Shown: one piece after another, positions 13,171 through 20,241 of the stretch
Layout: each line of letters begins with the position of its first letter
How positions within the stretch are numbered: position 1 is the first letter of the stretch
Assembly (NCBI GenBank): GCA_946479615.1
Contig: CAMLGR010000083.1
Coordinates: 1-20,241 of the forward strand
DNA length: 20,241 nt
Direction of reading: 5' to 3'
Source of the DNA: an uncultured Bacteroidota bacterium
GTDB lineage: Bacteria; Bacteroidota; Bacteroidia; Chitinophagales; Chitinophagaceae
Notes under the pieces: model-generated
What the model was told of the DNA's origin: nothing
What the model saw: only the letters and a program-made list of their open reading frames with translations
Databases searched by the model: none
Position numbers and translations under genes: made by a program

Positions 13171-14049
13171 TTAATTGCGCTTATCCAGTCCCCAGGTAAG
13201 TTTATTATGGAGTGTTTGCAGAAAACTATTTTCGCTGAGGCGAAGGAGGTTGATATCGAAGCTTTCCTTTCTGACCGCCAGGGACACATTTTTACCCACG
13301 ACTTCCCTCCTGGAATCGAGGGCGCAGATGATATGGTCCGTACGGCTCTCCACTTCAAAGGAAATAACATTGTCGTCGGGAACAATGATCGGTCTTACAT
13401 TAAGGTTGTGCGGGGCCACCGGCGTAATAACAAAACTCCCCGATTCCGGGAAAACAATAGGACCGCCGCAGCTCATCGAATAACCGGTTGACCCTGTGGG
13501 TGTGGCAACGATCAGCCCATCGGCCCAATAAGTATTTAAAAATTCCCCGTTGAGGTAGGTATGGATCTTGATCATCGCGGCTGTATCCCGCTTATGAAGA
13601 GAAAATTCGTTCAGGGCATAAGGAACGTTTCCAAATAAAGGCAGATCGGCATCGAGATGGATCATGGTTCTTTTATCGACAATAAACGTTCTTTTCACGA
13701 TCGCCTGCACAGCTGTCTTGATCTCATCCTGTCCGATACTCGCTAAAAAACCAAGACGGCCAAAGTTGATCCCCATGATAGAGATCTTTTTATTTCTTAC
13801 CAGTGTGATCGTATCGAGCAACGTTCCATCACCGCCAAGACTGATGATAAATTCCACTTCGTCTGTCAGATGTTCGGCTAATGAAAAAGTAGTAGTGCTG
13901 GCCGGAAGTTCAATCGTGTTTTTCGCCTGCTCAAAGAATTGATCGAATATAATGGGTTCAATTTTTTGTCTTGTCAGCTCATCAAAGAAAAGCTGTACGT
14001 TCTCCCGTTGATCATCGTCCATTAAACGGCTGTAGATGGCTGCCTTCAT
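13171..14049 (-). CDS. nadK: NAD kinase
   Basis: This 292-aa cytosolic kinase phosphorylates NAD to NADP. The family's GGDGT motif is at 72-76 (ISLGGDGTLLDTI), followed by GINFGRLGFLA (93-103), the NE pair at 147-148 (ALNEFSLHK), and DGLIVATPTGSTGYSMSCGGP (178-197), which shapes the NAD site. Length is typical. The start ATG at 14049 gives MKAAIYSRLMDDDQ, a normal N-terminus for this family. It lies between the POTRA/barrel gene and porG on the same strand, with word-repeat elements in both gaps. The position near uppS-bamA is common in Bacteroidota. Confidence 0.95.
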   Translation of the reverse strand: MKAAIYSRLMDDDQRENVQLFFDELTRQKIEPIIFDQFFEQAKNTIELPASTTTFSLAEHLTDEVEFIISLGGDGTLLDTITLVRNKKISIMGINFGRLGFLASIGQDEIKTAVQAIVKRTFIVDKRTMIHLDADLPLFGNVPYALNEFSLHKRDTAAMIKIHTYLNGEFLNTYWADGLIVATPTGSTGYSMSCGGPIVFPESGSFVITPVAPHNLNVRPIIVPDDNVISFEVESRTDHIICALDSRREVVGKNVSLAVRKESFDINLLRLSENSFLQTLHNKLTWGLDKRN

Positions 14050-14090
14050 AAAAAGTTAAAACATTTAAACCCCAAAAAACCTGATAGTTC

Positions 14091-14140
14091 AATTATGAAT
14101 TAAGAATGATGAATCGTATTGACCATTCACTATTCACTCT
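14091..14140. repeat. Degenerate word-repeat element between the POTRA/barrel gene and nadK
   Basis: TTATGAATTAAGAATGATGAA on the left (repeats of GAAT/TGAAT) faces CATTCACTATTCACTC on the right. GAATGATGAAT (14104-14114) and ATTCACTATTC (14125-14135) match as reverse complements at 9 of 11 positions. It lies about 14 nt after the stop of the preceding gene. Confidence 0.45.
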
Positions 14141-14153
14141 CCTGTCAAGATAA

Positions 14154-15608
14154 TCAGAAAATAGTTCTCTTGTGTAAAAATAACCCGTTTTGGCCTAACT
14201 GGTTAAAAGACCATTCGAGTTTGATATTAAAGTCATAGATCGTAGTGATATCGATACCAAGCCCTGAAGAGTATAACATTTTATTGGAAAGAAAATTATT
14301 ACCGGGATAGGGATTATAAATATAACCGGCATTGCCATATATCTTACCATAGATATTGATAGGAATTCTTCGCGGAGCGATTTTCTTGGTGCCGGGCACA
14401 CCTATATTAAAGTTGAAAAGTTTTCTTGTAAAGGCAGCTTTGAGATAACCACCTGCAGCGCCATCAATTACATAGTATTCATATCCCTGCAGAAATACAT
14501 CTGAATAACCCAGCAAACGCTGGCTGTAATAAGGCTGGCGGTAAGGAAGTTTTAATACACCATAGGTATTGAGACTAAAGAATGTTCTTTTACCGGTAGG
14601 CCAGTTACCCGAAGCTTTTACGGAGAGCTGCCAGAGGTTCATCGCTTTATTGATCCCTTTTTTATTGACCGTTACTTCAGCTGCATATCCTTTTGTCGGG
14701 TAAGGAATATAGTCGAGGTCATAAAAAGTCATGATATAATACAATTCAGGATATTCGAGCCGTTTTCGTCCATACTGGAAATAAGTCGGATTTAATTTTA
14801 TTACAGTATCTGCTACATCTTCACGGGTATAACCAATACCAAACCGGTGTCTTGTCTTGATAGCTCTCCGGTAGGTCAATTCTGCATAAGCATTCACAAA
14901 ATTGCGGACATAATCATCGTCTTTAAAAAACACCTGCTTATCGTTCTCGGAATTGTAATTGATCTCTTTATTCTTCCCGATACTGAAACCGGTATTAAAA
15001 CCCCATTTCATTTTTTTATCGAAATAAAGCCCGTCGTAATTAAAGGAAAGTTGTTTGGTATACCCGTTGATGGCCCATATACGCAGTTTATCATTGTGCC
15101 CGGTAAAATTGTAATACATGAGTTTAACACCATAGTTGACCCTTTTCAAACTTGCTTTTTGTTCTACCAGCCATTGATTAAGGTTTCTGTCTACCGGTTT
15201 GAAATAAGGTATCGGGAATACGTACCATCTTTCTTTTACATATACGAGTACATCGATATTATAACCGTCGGATCTCTTCAGCGCTACCACCGCTTCGTGA
15301 AAAAGAGTGGTATTCATGAGTTGCTTGCGGCCGATCTCGAATTTCCTGACCAGCTCGGGTAAGAGGTAGGCATCACCGGGTTTGAAAGGGAGTTCCCGGA
15401 GAATGATCGCGGGCCTTGTTTTTTTATTTCCTTCGATGATGATGGCGCGGACTGTGAAGAAATTTTTCCCGCCGGGAACGGTATCGGCGGGGGAGATATT
15501 TTCCTGATCGGGTACTGCAATATCAGTTCCTGCTACCTGTGCTGACAGGAACTGGCAGGGGGCAATTGCTAATAAGAGCCACAGATAATATTTTCTAACC
15601 CTCGACAT
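14154..15608 (-). CDS. Single-POTRA outer-membrane barrel protein of the BamA/TamA (Omp85-like) type
   Basis: This is a 484-aa protein with signal peptide MSRVRKYYLWLLLAIAPCQFLSAQ. One POTRA-like domain (about 51-130: FFTVRAIIIEGNKKTRPAIILRELPFKPGD ... LFHEAVVALKRSDGYNIDVLVYVKERW) is followed by about 350 residues of alternating barrel strands, such as YGVKLMYYNFTGHNDKLRIWAING, RHRFGIGYTRED and YAAEVTVNKKGINK. It ends with IYDFNIKLEWSFNQLGQNGLFLHKRTIF, an aromatic C-terminus. Omp85 proteins insert or move proteins or lipids through the outer membrane. It is about half the size of BamA and lacks an obvious VRGF loop, so the function of this copy is unknown. It sits between the CBS-domain gene and nadK. 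Confidence 0.75.
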   Translation of the reverse strand: MSRVRKYYLWLLLAIAPCQFLSAQVAGTDIAVPDQENISPADTVPGGKNFFTVRAIIIEGNKKTRPAIILRELPFKPGDAYLLPELVRKFEIGRKQLMNTTLFHEAVVALKRSDGYNIDVLVYVKERWYVFPIPYFKPVDRNLNQWLVEQKASLKRVNYGVKLMYYNFTGHNDKLRIWAINGYTKQLSFNYDGLYFDKKMKWGFNTGFSIGKNKEINYNSENDKQVFFKDDDYVRNFVNAYAELTYRRAIKTRHRFGIGYTREDVADTVIKLNPTYFQYGRKRLEYPELYYIMTFYDLDYIPYPTKGYAAEVTVNKKGINKAMNLWQLSVKASGNWPTGKRTFFSLNTYGVLKLPYRQPYYSQRLLGYSDVFLQGYEYYVIDGAAGGYLKAAFTRKLFNFNIGVPGTKKIAPRRIPINIYGKIYGNAGYIYNPYPGNNFLSNKMLYSSGLGIDITTIYDFNIKLEWSFNQLGQNGLFLHKRTIF

Positions 15609-15681
15609 AATCAGGTAACTGCAATATCCTCTAAATTTAACAGGATTTTCCTATCTGTGTAAAAAAGCTGTGCCAAGATTA

Positions 15682-16344
15682 TCAGATCCTGAGGTAATTC
15701 ATCAGGTTGTCATAATTATTCCTTAGCTCATTAACATATAACTCTTCCCCGAAGTAGTATTTCACGTTGTATTCGTAGCGTTGGAAGGTGGCTACAATAT
15801 CCGATATTTCTGATTTATTAACCCTGATAGTCACCTGCATAGTGCCGGTAGCCGGGTCGTTGGAAGTATTTAACTGGGTGATCTGTGCATCGTTTGTTTC
15901 TACCAGTTTGCTGATCTCGTTAAAGGAGTATTGTTTACTGTCGACTTCCAGTACGATCAGCCCGCCTGGTTCGGTAAGGCTCATGAATTCCGACGCATGC
16001 TTTAACAAATCATTATAAGAAACAACGCCGGCCAGGTCATTGTCTTCTTCAATGATCGGCACTACGCTCAATCCATTTTCGGCAGCTACCTGGATGGCTT
16101 TTAAAAAGTGCTCATTGCTCTTTACCGAAATATTGCCAAATGATTGCTGAAGGGAGTTCAATTCGTCATTATCGTTATCCGCCTGGAGCAGATCGTCTTC
16201 ACTGATGAGCCCAACATATTTATCACCCTCCACGATGGGAAGATGTGTTACCTGGTTATCGTTCATCAGCTGAAGCGCGTGATGCACCTTGTCAGACAAG
16301 TGCAGGTAGGGAAGATTTTGAGATCGTAGTTCTCCGGTTAACAT
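15682..16344 (-). CDS. CBS-domain pair protein with a C-terminal ACT-like domain
   Basis: This is a 220-aa cytosolic protein. Two CBS repeats occupy about residues 1-117; each ends in a clear signature (HLPIVEGDKYVGLISEDDLL and VVPIIEEDNDLAGVVSYNDLL). The remainder (about 128-200: GGLIVLEVDSKQYSFNEISKLVETNDAQITQLN ... MQVTIRVNKSEISDIVATFQRYEYNV) has the beta-alpha-beta layout of an ACT-like domain. CBS pairs usually bind adenosine nucleotides, and ACT domains bind amino acids or other small ligands; the ligand and target here are unknown. The gene commonly lies near nadK in Bacteroidota. It is 39 bp downstream of the hydrolase and 73 bp upstream of the POTRA/barrel gene, probably in one transcript. 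Confidence 0.8.
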   Translation of the reverse strand: MLTGELRSQNLPYLHLSDKVHHALQLMNDNQVTHLPIVEGDKYVGLISEDDLLQADNDNDELNSLQQSFGNISVKSNEHFLKAIQVAAENGLSVVPIIEEDNDLAGVVSYNDLLKHASEFMSLTEPGGLIVLEVDSKQYSFNEISKLVETNDAQITQLNTSNDPATGTMQVTIRVNKSEISDIVATFQRYEYNVKYYFGEELYVNELRNNYDNLMNYLRI

Positions 16345-16383
16345 GGATAGCGGCTCCTTATTTTTCTACTAAGACCTAAACGA

Positions 16384-17163
16384 TCAGGCAACTGTTGCAG
16401 GCTCGTTGAGTTTTTTCAAAAATTTGTGAAGGATGTTATTAAATTCATCAGGCACTTCCATCATTGGCGCATGCCCGCATTTATCAATAAAATGCAATTC
16501 ACTGTTGGGGATCAGCTTATTAAACTCCTCTGCCACAAATGGCGGAGTGATGGTATCGTTTTTACCCCATATCAATAACGTCGGTTTCTTGATTTGATTG
16601 AGTTCTTCACCCAGATTATTCCGGATCGCACTTTTCGCCAGGGCAATAATCTTGATGACCTTCAGCCGGTTATTTGTAATACCAAACACCTCATCGACCA
16701 GTTCCTTGGTGGCCATTTCAGGATTATAAAAAGTCAATTCAGTTTTTTTCCGAATATATTCATAATCCCCTCTTTTAGGATAAGAATCACCCATTCCATT
16801 CTCAAAAAGACCAGAACTTCCGGTAAGGATGACAGATTTTATGCAATCCGGTTGATTTTTCAGTACATAAACCAATCCAACGTGCCCACCCAATGAATTG
16901 CCAAGCAGGTGTACATTCTTATATCCGCGGGTCTCGATAAATTTGTGAACGAATTTGGCCAGACCGCCTACCGATGTATGAAGGATGTCCATATCCAGGA
17001 GTGGCAGCAGCGGTACAACAACTTTATTGTACTGCCTGAAATATTCGATCAGGGGCTCAAAATTACTCAGCGCTCCGAACAGCCCATGCAGTAAGATCAA
17101 CGGCTCTCCGTCGCCCTCTTCAATAAATTTGAATTTATTATCCTGTTTAATCTCGTAAGTCAT
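16384..17163 (-). CDS. Alpha/beta-fold hydrolase
   Basis: This is a 259-aa protein with a complete alpha/beta-hydrolase pattern: oxyanion region LLHGLFGALSNF (about 24-35), nucleophile elbow GNSLGG (88-93, Ser90), acid in WGKNDTITPP (Asp203) and catalytic His231 in KCGHAPMMEVP. No signal peptide is present, so it should be cytosolic. The cap region (about 120-185) is not distinctive, so substrate and reaction (esterase, C-C hydrolase and others) are unknown. In related genomes a hydrolase of this type often sits beside the CBS/nadK genes, which suggests linkage but not function. A -7-like box lies about 84 bp upstream, making it a possible first gene of the CBS-POTRA-nadK run. Confidence 0.88.
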   Translation of the reverse strand: MTYEIKQDNKFKFIEEGDGEPLILLHGLFGALSNFEPLIEYFRQYNKVVVPLLPLLDMDILHTSVGGLAKFVHKFIETRGYKNVHLLGNSLGGHVGLVYVLKNQPDCIKSVILTGSSGLFENGMGDSYPKRGDYEYIRKKTELTFYNPEMATKELVDEVFGITNNRLKVIKIIALAKSAIRNNLGEELNQIKKPTLLIWGKNDTITPPFVAEEFNKLIPNSELHFIDKCGHAPMMEVPDEFNNILHKFLKKLNEPATVA

Positions 17164-17246
17164 GATCCCCGCACTGTTAATTTTTGCTAAAATAATCGTT
17201 TTACTGCATATTATTACCCCTGCAAACTAAGTCTTTGATAATACTG

Positions 17247-17254
17247 CAAAGATA
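17247..17254 (-). promoter_or_regulatory. Candidate -7 box upstream of the hydrolase gene
   Basis: TATCTTTG matches TAnnTTTG exactly, with a predicted leader of about 77 nt. No TTTG is found 19-21 nt upstream. The remainder of the 223-bp gap (17164-17386) is A/T-rich. GCAAAAAA (17331-17338) and TTTTTTGC (17354-17361) could form a weak stem after cvpA, and no gene is visible. Confidence 0.35.
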
Positions 17255-17386
17255 ACACGCTGATCGTCATTTTAGTGTTATTCGCAACGCATTCTTGTAA
17301 TGAATCGTGTATGGAATAAATGAATGATCGGCAAAAAATAAACTAAGCGCCTGTTTTTTGCAAGGATTTTACCTTTAATTCTTTTT

Positions 17387-17923
17387 TCAGGATATATTTT
17401 TTGCAATTCCATCGAAAAAAGACCCCAACTCTGTAAACATGTCTTTAAACCACGGAATAATACGTCCAAAAACATTGATAATAGCCGGCCCCCATGGTTC
17501 AATGAACGAATAGGTAGCCGAATCGCTGATGGTCTCCGGCTTCAGCAAACCGGTCTTGCCGGCATAAAAAAGGAGAACGCTATAGACAGTAATAAAAAGA
17601 AGGCTGTATAAAAGAATACCACCTAACCGATTTACCCAGCCCAGCATGGCTACTTCTATTGATTTCTGGAGAAGTGCTGCGCCCCAGCGCACCAGTAAGA
17701 TGACGCCGATCAATACAACGATAAAAGAAACAACAGGAAGCCAGCGGGCAGAAACATTCATCGTATTGCCGATATAATGCGCAACTACCGCAGAAAGTTT
17801 GATCGCCGCTGCCAGCCCGATAATGATAGCGAGAAAAGAGAAGATACCCAGGATCAATCCACGGCTGAAACCCCTGATCACAGCAAATACAAGCAGTATG
17901 ATAAAGATGACATCAATGATCAT
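17387..17923 (-). CDS. CvpA family membrane protein
   Basis: This is a 178-aa protein with four predicted membrane segments (about 2-17, 22-44, 62-82 and 99-122) and the CvpA opening MIIDVIFIILLVFAVIRGFSRGLILGIFSFLAIIIGLAAA, in which the RGFxRGLI turn follows the first helix. The hydrophilic C-terminus contains WFKDMFTELGSFFDGI. CvpA homologues are inner-membrane proteins first linked to colicin V production and later to envelope stress tolerance; their molecular role is unclear. The gene follows the YqeY-like gene by 53 bp, suggesting co-transcription, and is followed by a 223-bp gap. Confidence 0.85.
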   Translation of the reverse strand: MIIDVIFIILLVFAVIRGFSRGLILGIFSFLAIIIGLAAAIKLSAVVAHYIGNTMNVSARWLPVVSFIVVLIGVILLVRWGAALLQKSIEVAMLGWVNRLGGILLYSLLFITVYSVLLFYAGKTGLLKPETISDSATYSFIEPWGPAIINVFGRIIPWFKDMFTELGSFFDGIAKNIS

Positions 17924-17976
17924 GCATCGGAAGATAAGCCGTTTTGCTTAATTGAAAATGATAGGCGCTGCGGAGA

Positions 17977-18429
17977 TTATTTGTTTAACAGCTCTTTTAC
18001 TATGGCCGATATCGCTTTTCCATCAGCCTTGCCTGCGAGTTGTTTGGTCGCTGCTCCCATTACCTTACCCATATCGGCAGGTGAAGAAGCGCCGGTATCA
18101 GCAATGATTTTTGCGATGATGGTTTTTAATTCATCGGCCGATAATTGTTTGGGAAGGAATTTTTCAATGACTTCGATCTCTTCCTGTTCTTTTTGAGCCA
18201 GGTCGGTCCTGTTCTGTTGCTGAAATATCTCCAGTGAATCCTTACGCTGCTTTACCAGTTTCTGCAATATTTTGATCTCATCTTCTTCTTTGAGTTCACC
18301 ACCTGCACCTTCCGAGGTTTTTGCCAGCAGGATAGCTGCTTTTACAGCGCGGAGACTACGCAAGGCTTTTTCATCTTTAGCAAGCATGGCCGTTTTTAAT
18401 TCGGTCATTATTTTTTGTTCGAGGCTCAT
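17977..18429 (-). CDS. GatB/YqeY domain-containing protein
   Basis: This is a 150-aa protein, the full length of YqeY proteins. The family features are visible: MSLEQKIMTELKTAMLAKDEKALRSLRAVKAAI at the start, EIKILQKLVKQRKDSLEIF in the middle and the C-terminal ADMGKVMGAATKQLAGKADGKAISAIVKELL, the tail domain shared with GatB/GatE of tRNA-dependent amidotransferases. The isolated protein lacks the amidotransferase catalytic part. A tRNA-binding role is suggested by the domain but is not established. It lies between gldC and cvpA on the same strand; a quasi-palindrome fills most of the gap to gldC. Confidence 0.9.
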   Translation of the reverse strand: MSLEQKIMTELKTAMLAKDEKALRSLRAVKAAILLAKTSEGAGGELKEEDEIKILQKLVKQRKDSLEIFQQQNRTDLAQKEQEEIEVIEKFLPKQLSADELKTIIAKIIADTGASSPADMGKVMGAATKQLAGKADGKAISAIVKELLNK

Positions 18430-18475
18430 ATGTCATTTGTTTATGTAAGATTATTCAACGATGTACGATGTCGGG

Positions 18476-18532
18476 TGTACGGTGTACGACTGTTTTTTAT
18501 TTCCCGGCTATGACGCAGTCGTACACCGTACA
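18476..18532. repeat. Quasi-palindrome between gldC and the YqeY-like gene (17-bp perfect arms)
   Basis: TGTACGGTGTACGACTG (18476-18492) and its exact reverse complement (18516-18532) flank a 23-nt loop. The left arm is preceded by another diverged copy of its own words, ATGTACGATGTCGGG (18461-18475). The right arm directly abuts the gldC stop codon (18533-18535). Confidence 0.85.
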
Positions 18533-18883
18533 TTAACCGGCTTTATTTTCTTTCAATTGTTTTTCCCTGAATTTTTGATAGAATTGCTGTGCAAATTCTT
18601 TCATTTCAGCTACCATTTCGGTATGATTGGTAGCCCTGCCATAGGTATCGGCCATTGTCATCATGGTCTGGTAAAAAAAATCGGCCATCTCATCAACCAT
18701 CATATCTTTTGTCCAGAGATCGATACGCAACGCTGTCTTTTCAGCACCGTCCCAGAAGGATAACATCATGGCTTTTGCTTTCTGTGCATTTTCAACTGTA
18801 GTATCGGTAGCATTCCAGGCAATCACATCAGGAATCTTGTTCTCATCTGTATGAACATCGATAATTATACTTGATAAACCCAT
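18533..18883 (-). CDS. gldC: Gliding motility-associated protein GldC
   Basis: Started at ATG 18883, the protein is 116 aa; the frame stays open upstream only to a TTG at 18928 inside the repeat element, and the conserved part begins right after this ATG (SSIIIDVHTDENKIPDVIAWNATD). The segment AKAMMLSFWDGAEKTALRIDLWTKDMMVDEMADFFYQTMMTMADTYGRAT is highly characteristic of GldC. GldC was identified among gliding-motility genes of Flavobacterium johnsoniae; it is soluble with no known catalytic activity and occurs in many non-gliding Bacteroidota, so motility cannot be concluded from it. A TACCTTTG box lies 20 bp before the start. It stands apart from other gld genes here. Confidence 0.9.
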   Translation of the reverse strand: MGLSSIIIDVHTDENKIPDVIAWNATDTTVENAQKAKAMMLSFWDGAEKTALRIDLWTKDMMVDEMADFFYQTMMTMADTYGRATNHTEMVAEMKEFAQQFYQKFREKQLKENKAG

Positions 18884-18902
18884 ATGAAATTTACTTGAGG
18901 GG

Positions 18903-18910
18903 CAAAGGTA
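18903..18910 (-). promoter_or_regulatory. Probable -7 box of gldC
   Basis: TACCTTTG matches TAnnTTTG exactly, 19 bp before the chosen ATG, giving a leader of about 13 nt. The nearest TTTG on this strand (18929-18926) lies 15 nt upstream, shorter than usual, and is part of the palindrome arm. Confidence 0.5.
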
Positions 18911-18921
18911 AGGAGGAATAA

Positions 18922-19018
18922 AATGCAAAATTTAGAATGTAGAATGCAAAATGCAAAGGTGTAAATACAAACTTCAGAGCGAACTGCCTTTTACATTCTA
19001 CATTCTAAATTTTACATT
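18922..19018. repeat. Quasi-palindrome between the glycosyltransferase gene and gldC (30-nt arms)
   Basis: The left arm 18922-18951 and right arm 18989-19018 are reverse complements at 28 of 30 positions. The central 20 (18927-18946 and 18994-19013, AAAATTTAGAATGTAGAATG) are perfect, and the loop is 37 nt. The arms are made of TAGAATG/GCAAAATG words. The right arm overlaps the last codons and the TAA stop (19012-19014) of the glycosyltransferase; the left arm reaches the gldC promoter. Confidence 0.88.
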
Positions 19019-20145
19019 GTTTTTTCAGTGGCTTTCAAAATACTCTCCCACAACAGCTCCGCCGTCCGGTCCCAGCTATACAACCGGGCCTGTTCCTTTC
19101 CTTTTTCGATAAGGCGGCTGCGCAATGATTCATCTTTATAAACGAGCAGCATTTGATCGGCCATGTCCTGTTGATTGTCCGGGTCTGCATACAACGCTGC
19201 ATCACCTGCTATTTCCTGCATCGCTGAATTGACGGAGGTGATCACAGGCACTTCGCATTTCATTCCTTCCAGTACCGGCACACCAAATCCTTCCCATACC
19301 GATGGATAGATCAATGCATACGCAGCACCGGTTATTTTTACCAGTTCGCCTTCTTCAATGTATCCTGTCAGCACCACATCATCGCGATATTTGTAACTCT
19401 TTAAATTTTCGACAAACCGGTTGTATTTCCAGGCAAGCCGTCCTGCCAATACCAGTTTCCAGTTGTTCTGTTGCCTTTTTTTAAATAAGGAAAATGCTTT
19501 CAGCAGGTTCACCAGGTTTTTGCGCGGGTGAATGGCGCCGGTATATAAAAAGAATTCATGACCGCCGGTATATTTTGCTTTGACCGATTCTTTTTTTTCC
19601 ATAGAAATCGGTCCGAAAATATCTTTTGCAGCACTGTATACCACATCAATCTTATCTGCTTTGATCGTATAGGCCGACATGATATCTGCTTTTGAGAATT
19701 CAGATACCGTAGCTACAGATGTTGCTTTTTTCAGGAAGCGCGGCATATAACGTTTTAAAAAAAGCAGGTGCGATTTTTTCTGAAAGGCAGGAAAATGTAA
19801 AAAGGAAAGATCGTGCACGACTATACATTGCGGAATTTTTGTAGTGAGCGAACAAAAACTATCGCAGGATACAAATACATCTGCTTTATGCGCTTTTAAA
19901 ATAGCGGGGATCTTTACATCATACCACCATTTCCATAATACAGGATGACGTGCAGGAGGTCCGGCGATAACAGGCGTTACATTCTTTCCCCATACAAACC
20001 GCTCATCATAGGCACGGTCAAAAATGAATATAAACTCATGTTCGGGATAGCGCCTGGTGATACGCAGGAAATTCTCATAAATAAAATACCCAACCCCTTC
20101 GAGGTGATCGCTGAGTAAGAATCTTGTGTTAACGGCGATTTTCAT
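19012..20145 (-). CDS. Glycosyltransferase of the GT-B fold, GT4-like
   Basis: This is a 377-aa protein from ATG 20145 (MKIAVNTRFLLSDHLEGVGYFIYE); upstream the frame is open only to a TTG, and MKIAVNTRFL is a typical GT4 start. The N-terminal domain has GVGYFIYENFLRI and VVHDLSFLHFPAF. The C-terminal nucleotide-sugar domain has FLYTGAIHPRKNLVNLLKAFSLF (about 200-222), LVLAGRLAWK and the EGFGVPVLEGM motif (E-x7-E), which holds the sugar-nucleotide. It should retain the donor sugar's anomeric configuration and work at the cytoplasmic face on a surface glycan or lipid acceptor; donor and acceptor are unknown. No signal peptide is present. Its stop codon lies inside a quasi-palindrome. Confidence 0.92.
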   Translation of the reverse strand: MKIAVNTRFLLSDHLEGVGYFIYENFLRITRRYPEHEFIFIFDRAYDERFVWGKNVTPVIAGPPARHPVLWKWWYDVKIPAILKAHKADVFVSCDSFCSLTTKIPQCIVVHDLSFLHFPAFQKKSHLLFLKRYMPRFLKKATSVATVSEFSKADIMSAYTIKADKIDVVYSAAKDIFGPISMEKKESVKAKYTGGHEFFLYTGAIHPRKNLVNLLKAFSLFKKRQQNNWKLVLAGRLAWKYNRFVENLKSYKYRDDVVLTGYIEEGELVKITGAAYALIYPSVWEGFGVPVLEGMKCEVPVITSVNSAMQEIAGDAALYADPDNQQDMADQMLLVYKDESLRSRLIEKGKEQARLYSWDRTAELLWESILKATEKTM

Positions 20146-20241
20146 ACATTTTAATCTGCAGTCAGCAGCGGAACGGCCGGTAGTCATCCGTGCTGATTTT
20201 TCGAAAAATACTATTACCTGCTTCAAACCCCGGCTGCCGGT
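20146..20241. other. Right-edge sequence, possible end of an upstream minus-strand gene
   Basis: On the minus strand one frame is open from the window edge to a TGA at 20164-20162, reading RQPGFEAGNSIFRKISTDDY then RPFRC, 16 bp before the glycosyltransferase ATG. This could be the C-terminus of a preceding gene in the same operon, but 26 codons at an edge are not enough to call it. Confidence 0.2.

Noticed and set aside
14847..15362. 171-codon open frame on the plus strand
   Set aside because: It lies wholly inside the POTRA/barrel gene on the other strand; the translation has no recognisable domain, whereas the minus-strand product has a signal peptide and barrel strands.
18461..19019. CRISPR-like interpretation of the word repeats flanking gldC
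   Set aside because: The repeats are inverted rather than regularly spaced direct repeats, there are no uniform spacers and no cas genes in the window.

Overview
The window looks like a chromosomal, largely housekeeping segment from a member of the Bacteroidota, most likely the Chitinophagaceae or a close relative. Three things suggest this: the gene content (gldC, a PorG/DUF6089-type outer-membrane protein, the uppS-bamA-ompH-ompH cluster), promoters of the Bacteroidota type (TTTG, about 20 nt, TAnnTTTG) with A/T-rich rather than Shine-Dalgarno leaders, and moderate base composition. No mobile element, phage gene, tRNA, rRNA or CRISPR array is visible.

Layout. Positions 1-303 hold the N-terminus of an aldehyde dehydrogenase on the minus strand, divergent from a plus-strand run of a Gfo/Idh/MocA oxidoreductase, tadA and an Mn-type superoxide dismutase. 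From 3042 to the right end everything is on the minus strand. In the direction of transcription (right to left) it reads: glycosyltransferase, gldC, yqeY-like, cvpA-like, alpha/beta hydrolase, CBS-domain protein, single-POTRA outer-membrane barrel protein, nadK, porG-like, uppS, bamA, ompH, ompH, TPR protein, murI, rpmH, rnpA, yidD. The rpmH gene (51 aa) is easily missed because of its size. Several starts were moved from the longest reading frame: TPR protein to a GTG at 6904, porG-like to 12956, gldC to 18883, glycosyltransferase to 20145.

How the genes fit together. The CBS/nadK/porG/uppS/bamA/ompH/murI block is an envelope-biogenesis neighbourhood: UppS makes the undecaprenyl carrier and MurI makes D-glutamate for peptidoglycan, BamA inserts outer-membrane barrels, the OmpH/Skp proteins chaperone them, and PorG is a type IX secretion component. 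GldC adds a second gliding/T9SS-associated gene. rpmH-rnpA-yidD is the widespread ribosome/RNase P/membrane-insertion cluster.

The most unusual signal lies between the genes. Most gaps longer than about 70 bp carry a short quasi-palindrome starting within 0-31 nt of the preceding stop codon. Its two arms (17-30 nt, perfect or nearly so in the four best cases) are each built of short near-repeated words, while the words differ from gap to gap. In four places the order is stop codon, quasi-palindrome, promoter-like box, next ATG. A second candidate of interest is the rpmH leader, which can form three successive stem-loops and is paired with an intrinsic terminator between rpmH and rnpA. No coding system that is clearly new was found.
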